Shown here one piece after another: positions 61,775 through 64,000 of a DNA stretch of 64,000 nucleotides. Each line of letters begins with the position of its first letter. Position 1 is the first letter of the stretch. Made by a program: the position numbers and the translations under genes. The DNA is from Microbacterium paraoxydans (GTDB lineage Bacteria; Actinomycetota; Actinomycetes; Actinomycetales; Microbacteriaceae): positions 2,356,001 through 2,420,000 of the forward strand of contig NZ_CP064873.1 in assembly GCF_019056515.1 (NCBI RefSeq), read 5' to 3'. Below the pieces are notes generated by a model. That model saw only the letters and a list, made by a program, of their open reading frames with translations, made no database searches and was not told the DNA's origin.

Positions 61775-61830
61775 GGACAGTCTCCCCCGGTGCCCCCTCC
61801 CCTCCCGCGCGCCGGCGCAGATTCGCGTCG

Positions 61831-61863
61831 GTGTCGCAGGGATGGGGCCAGTCTCTGCGACAC
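61831..61863 (-). terminator. Stem-loop after the methyltransferase gene
   Basis: GTGTCGCAG and CTGCGACAC form a perfect 9-bp stem with a 15-nt loop, 55 bp beyond the stop. Two direct copies of CGACACGGTGCA (61858 and 61876) lie beside it. Confidence 0.45.
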
Positions 61864-61918
61864 GGTGCATATGTCCGACACGGTGCAGACCTGCGAGGGC
61901 GTGCGTGGACGGGGCAGG

Positions 61919-62557
61919 TCAGGAGCGGAGGGCGCCGAGGGCTCCGTGCGGGCGGGAGCTGATCTCGCCGGGTTCGCGCTCGCGGGTCTCGGACCACTGC
62001 AGCTCGAGACCGGCCGCGGCGAGCAGCGGGGACAGGGCCTCCGCGGTCCAGAAGAAGGCGGGGGCGACGGCATGAGGGAAGATCACCCGGGGTTCGCCGA
62101 CGAAGTACCCGAGGAGCAGGCTCCCGCCGGGGGCGAGCACCCGGGCGAACTCCGCGAACACGTCCGGGAGCTCGGCAGGAGGCGTGTGGATCACGGAGTA
62201 CCACGCGAGGACGCCGCCGACGGTGCCCGATGCCTGAGGCAGCGTCCGGAACGACCCGTGATGGAACGAGAGGTGCGGGTACTGCGCCCGCGCCCCGTGG
62301 ATGAAAGCCGAGGAGAGGTCGATCCCATCGACGTCCCGCCCCTCGCCCCCGTGCAGGAAGGCCGTCCAGTGCCCGGGGCCGCAGCCCGCATCGAGCAGCC
62401 GCCCCGGGGTCTCCTCGCGCCACCGCCGGATGAGCTCGCGGTCACGGGGATCCATCAGTCCCAGGTCTCCCGCGACCTCCCGGTACTCCGCGGCCCTCGC
62501 GTCGTAGGCGCGCGCGACCGGGTCCTGTCCCGCGGGAGGCCGCAGATCCGGGCTCAT
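61919..62557 (-). CDS. Class I SAM-dependent methyltransferase
   Basis: This 212-residue protein has the SAM-binding motif LLDAGCGPGHWTAFL (motif I), then VDGIDLSSAFI and the motif IV region GVLAWYSVIHTPP. The acceptor is unknown. The preferred start is the ATG at 62557 (MSPDLRPPAGQDPVARAYD), inside the tandem 87-bp duplication; the second copy supplies another in-frame ATG at 62644 that would add 29 residues. The start region has only a weak ribosome-binding site. It follows rsmI on the same strand. Confidence 0.82.
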   Translation of the reverse strand: MSPDLRPPAGQDPVARAYDARAAEYREVAGDLGLMDPRDRELIRRWREETPGRLLDAGCGPGHWTAFLHGGEGRDVDGIDLSSAFIHGARAQYPHLSFHHGSFRTLPQASGTVGGVLAWYSVIHTPPAELPDVFAEFARVLAPGGSLLLGYFVGEPRVIFPHAVAPAFFWTAEALSPLLAAAGLELQWSETREREPGEISSRPHGALGALRS

Positions 62558-62690
62558 GCCGCAGCCGCCCCCCGCATCCCCGCAACCGGGGTGCGAATCT
62601 GCGGGGGAATCCTGTCCCGCGGGAGGTCGCAGATCCGGGCTCATGCCGCAGCCGCCCCCCGCATCCCCGCAACCGGGGTGCGAATCTGCG
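62523..62690. repeat. Tandem 87-bp duplication at the methyltransferase start
   Basis: Copies start at 62523 and 62610 (period 87 bp). The first 81 bp match with one difference (62540 C, 62627 T). Each copy holds an ATG in the same frame (62557 and 62644) and the palindromic words CGCAGAT/ATCTGCG. The unit length is a multiple of three. Confidence 0.9.
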
Positions 62691-62697
62691 ACGGGGG

Positions 62698-63519
62698 TCA
62701 CCGCGACCGCGCCGCCAGGGCCGCCTGATACAGATCCCGGGAGGACAAGCCCGTCAGGGCCGCGACCTCGGAGGCCGCATCCTTCAGGCGGGTGCCGTCC
62801 GCGACCAGGGCCTGTACCTGGGCGAGGGCGTCCTCCGGGGAGGCCTCCCGCCGCGGTGCCCCCTCGACGACCACCACGATCTCGCCCTTCACGCCGTCGG
62901 CGGCCCAGGCGGCGAGCTCGGACGCGGTGCCACGACGGACCTCCTCGTAGAGCTTCGTCAGCTCCCGGCACACGGCGATCCGGCGGTCCGCGCCGAAAGC
63001 GGCCCCCATGTCGGTCAGGGTCGTCGCCAGGCGCGAGGGCGACTCGAAGAACACCATCGTGCGCGGCTCGGCGGCGAGGGCGGAAAGGGTCGCCCGGCGC
63101 TCCCCCGGCTTCCGCGGCAGGAACCCCTCGAAGGTGAAGCGGTCCGTCGGCAGCCCCGAGATCGCCAGGGCCATGAGCACCGCGCTAGGCCCCGGGATCG
63201 CGGTCACCGTGACCCCCTGCGCCACCGCCTCAGCGACGAGGCCGTATCCCGGGTCGCTCACGGTCGGCATGCCCGCATCGCTCAGCACCACGAGGTCGGT
63301 CTCCGCGGCGAGCGCGGCCAATTCCGCGGCCTTCTGCTTCTCGTTGTGGTCGTGCAGCGCGATCAGCCGGGGCCGGTTGTCGATCGCGAGGGCCTGCAGG
63401 AGGCGCTGCGTCGTGCGGGTGTCCTCCGCCACGACGATCTCCGCGTTCTCCAGCACCTCCACGAGGCGCCGCGACGCATCGCCCAGGTTTCCGATCGGGG
63501 TCGCGGCGAGGATGATCAC
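62698..63519 (-). CDS. rsmI: 16S rRNA (cytidine(1402)-2'-O)-methyltransferase
   Basis: This 273-residue enzyme methylates C1402 of 16S rRNA at the decoding centre. The tetrapyrrole-methylase fold is clear: IILAATPIGNLGDAS at the N-terminus, VAEDTRTTQRLL, LSDAGMPTVSDPG, and VTAIPGPSAVLMAL. The GTG at 63519 sits 6 nt after TAAGCT, so the transcript is probably leaderless. It is divergent from pmt; the rsmI/pmt pair is a conserved actinobacterial arrangement. Confidence 0.95.
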   Translation of the reverse strand: MIILAATPIGNLGDASRRLVEVLENAEIVVAEDTRTTQRLLQALAIDNRPRLIALHDHNEKQKAAELAALAAETDLVVLSDAGMPTVSDPGYGLVAEAVAQGVTVTAIPGPSAVLMALAISGLPTDRFTFEGFLPRKPGERRATLSALAAEPRTMVFFESPSRLATTLTDMGAAFGADRRIAVCRELTKLYEEVRRGTASELAAWAADGVKGEIVVVVEGAPRREASPEDALAQVQALVADGTRLKDAASEVAALTGLSSRDLYQAALAARSR

Positions 63520-63525
63520 CCGCCC

Positions 63526-63531
63526 AGCTTA
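63526..63531 (-). promoter_or_regulatory. -10 box, leaderless promoter of rsmI
   Basis: TAAGCT (minus strand) lies exactly 12 nt before the rsmI GTG. Confidence 0.55.
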
Positions 63532-63590
63532 GGCGTGGACCTGAGACGGGACCGGAGCCGGCATACCGGGAGCACAGGGCGGAGTGTGTC

Positions 63591-63596
63591 TAGACT
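63591..63596 (+). promoter_or_regulatory. -10 box, leaderless promoter of pmt
   Basis: TAGACT lies exactly 12 nt before the pmt GTG. Together with the rsmI box it makes a compact divergent promoter. Confidence 0.6.
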
Positions 63597-63602
63597 GGAC
63601 CG

Positions 63603-64000
63603 GTGACCGCGCCCGAGCCCCTCCTGCCCCTCCCCGAGGAGCGGCTCACGCGCTACGAGCGACTCCGCGACCGCGTGCTGCAGGCTCCGGACTGGGGCCG
63701 GGCGATCGGCTGGCTGGCCCCGCTGCTGGTCACGGCCCTCGCGGCGGTGCTGCGCCTGGCGAACGTCGGCCATCCGCACCAGCTCGCCTTCGACGAGACC
63801 TACTACGTCAAGGACGCCTGGTCGCTGTGGAGCCTCGGCTACGAGGGTGTGTGGGGCGAGAACGCGAACGACGCCTTCATCACCCTGCAGGAGCTCCCGC
63901 TGACGAACAAGGGCGCCTTCATCGTGCACCCGCCGCTCGGGAAGTGGCTCATCGCGCTGGGCATGGCCATCGGCGGCCCGGACAACAGCGCCGGCTGGCG
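63603..64000 (+). CDS. pmt: Polyprenyl-phosphate-mannose protein mannosyltransferase (5' part only)
   Basis: The first 132 codons are visible before the window ends. The protein has a cytoplasmic N-terminus, a first membrane helix (GWLAPLLVTALAAVLRLANVG) and then the external loop with FDETYYVKDAWS, where the Asp-Glu pair is the catalytic motif of the PMT family. HPPLGKWLIALG follows, another PMT signature. It transfers mannose from polyprenyl-phosphate-mannose to Ser/Thr of exported proteins. The GTG start follows TAGACT by 6 nt. It is divergent from rsmI. Confidence 0.93.
   Translation, partial: MTAPEPLLPLPEERLTRYERLRDRVLQAPDWGRAIGWLAPLLVTALAAVLRLANVGHPHQLAFDETYYVKDAWSLWSLGYEGVWGENANDAFITLQELPLTNKGAFIVHPPLGKWLIALGMAIGGPDNSAGW

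Noticed and set aside
61919..62971. 350-codon frame for the methyltransferase
   Set aside because: It runs through the rsmI gene and the duplicated unit. The conserved part starts at the ATG at 62557.

Overview
The window is high-GC (by eye about 70%) actinobacterial chromosome, most like Microbacterium or a close relative in Microbacteriaceae. This rests on the GC content, frequent GTG starts, the sdhCDAB order, a DUF222/HNH (13E12-type) gene, TANNNT -10 boxes placed directly against start codons, and a core-gene neighbourhood (pmt, rsmI, metG, tatD, rsmA, ispE, glmU, prs, rplY, pth) that resembles the one I remember from Mycobacterium tuberculosis. I see no rRNA, phage, insertion sequence or CRISPR array. 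There is one tRNA, tRNA-Gln(UUG).

Layout. 1-2.8 kb: start of a BMP-family (nucleoside/sugar) ABC importer, and manC. 2.9-6.4 kb: the succinate dehydrogenase operon sdhCDAB with a strong terminator. 6.5-11 kb: single genes (YihY/BrkB-type membrane protein, xthA, DUF4166-like, trpS, proline-rich membrane protein). 11-16 kb: pth, rplY, a 41-residue membrane peptide, then gntK and a 2-hydroxyacid dehydrogenase opposite gnd, which together feed gluconate into the pentose phosphate pathway. 16-22 kb: a BBE-type flavoprotein, then a MacB-like ABC exporter divergent from an OmpR-type two-component system. 22-25.3 kb: an FMN-binding lipoprotein, ApbE flavin transferase and an RnfD-like/ferredoxin-reductase fusion, which look like a membrane flavin electron-transfer module. 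25.4-28 kb: tRNA-Gln, glmU, prs. 28-31.6 kb: GNAT, MarR, an Rrf2/NmrA divergent pair, and an RluA-type pseudouridine synthase. 31.6-34.4 kb: metQ-metN-metI, with metI broken by one missing base. 34.5-41.8 kb: CPA1 antiporter, ABC-F ATPase, hydrolase, an SOS-box-preceded 13E12 gene, and an MFS pump. 41.9-47.1 kb: a LacI-controlled multiple-monosaccharide ABC importer. 47.2-53.9 kb: ispE, an aldo/keto reductase, rsmA, an MFS transporter, tatD, metG. 54-61.7 kb: an Opp/Dpp-type ABC importer with a GH1 beta-glucosidase, a LacI regulator, and an operator that overlaps the operon promoter. 61.9-64 kb: a methyltransferase whose start region is duplicated in tandem, rsmI, and the start of pmt.

Two themes run through the window. 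First, many single genes seem to be transcribed without a leader: eleven starts have a TANNNT hexamer exactly 12 nt upstream, and several more have close variants. Second, sugar import is prominent (BMP, monosaccharide and Opp-type systems), and each LacI regulator has a recognisable nearby palindrome. The most unusual items are the one-nucleotide gap between tRNA-Gln and the glmU start codon, the flavinylation module, a LexA-like box in the -35 region of the 13E12 gene, the 24-bp REP-like unit translated inside the ABC-F gene, and the 87-bp in-frame duplication at the methyltransferase start.
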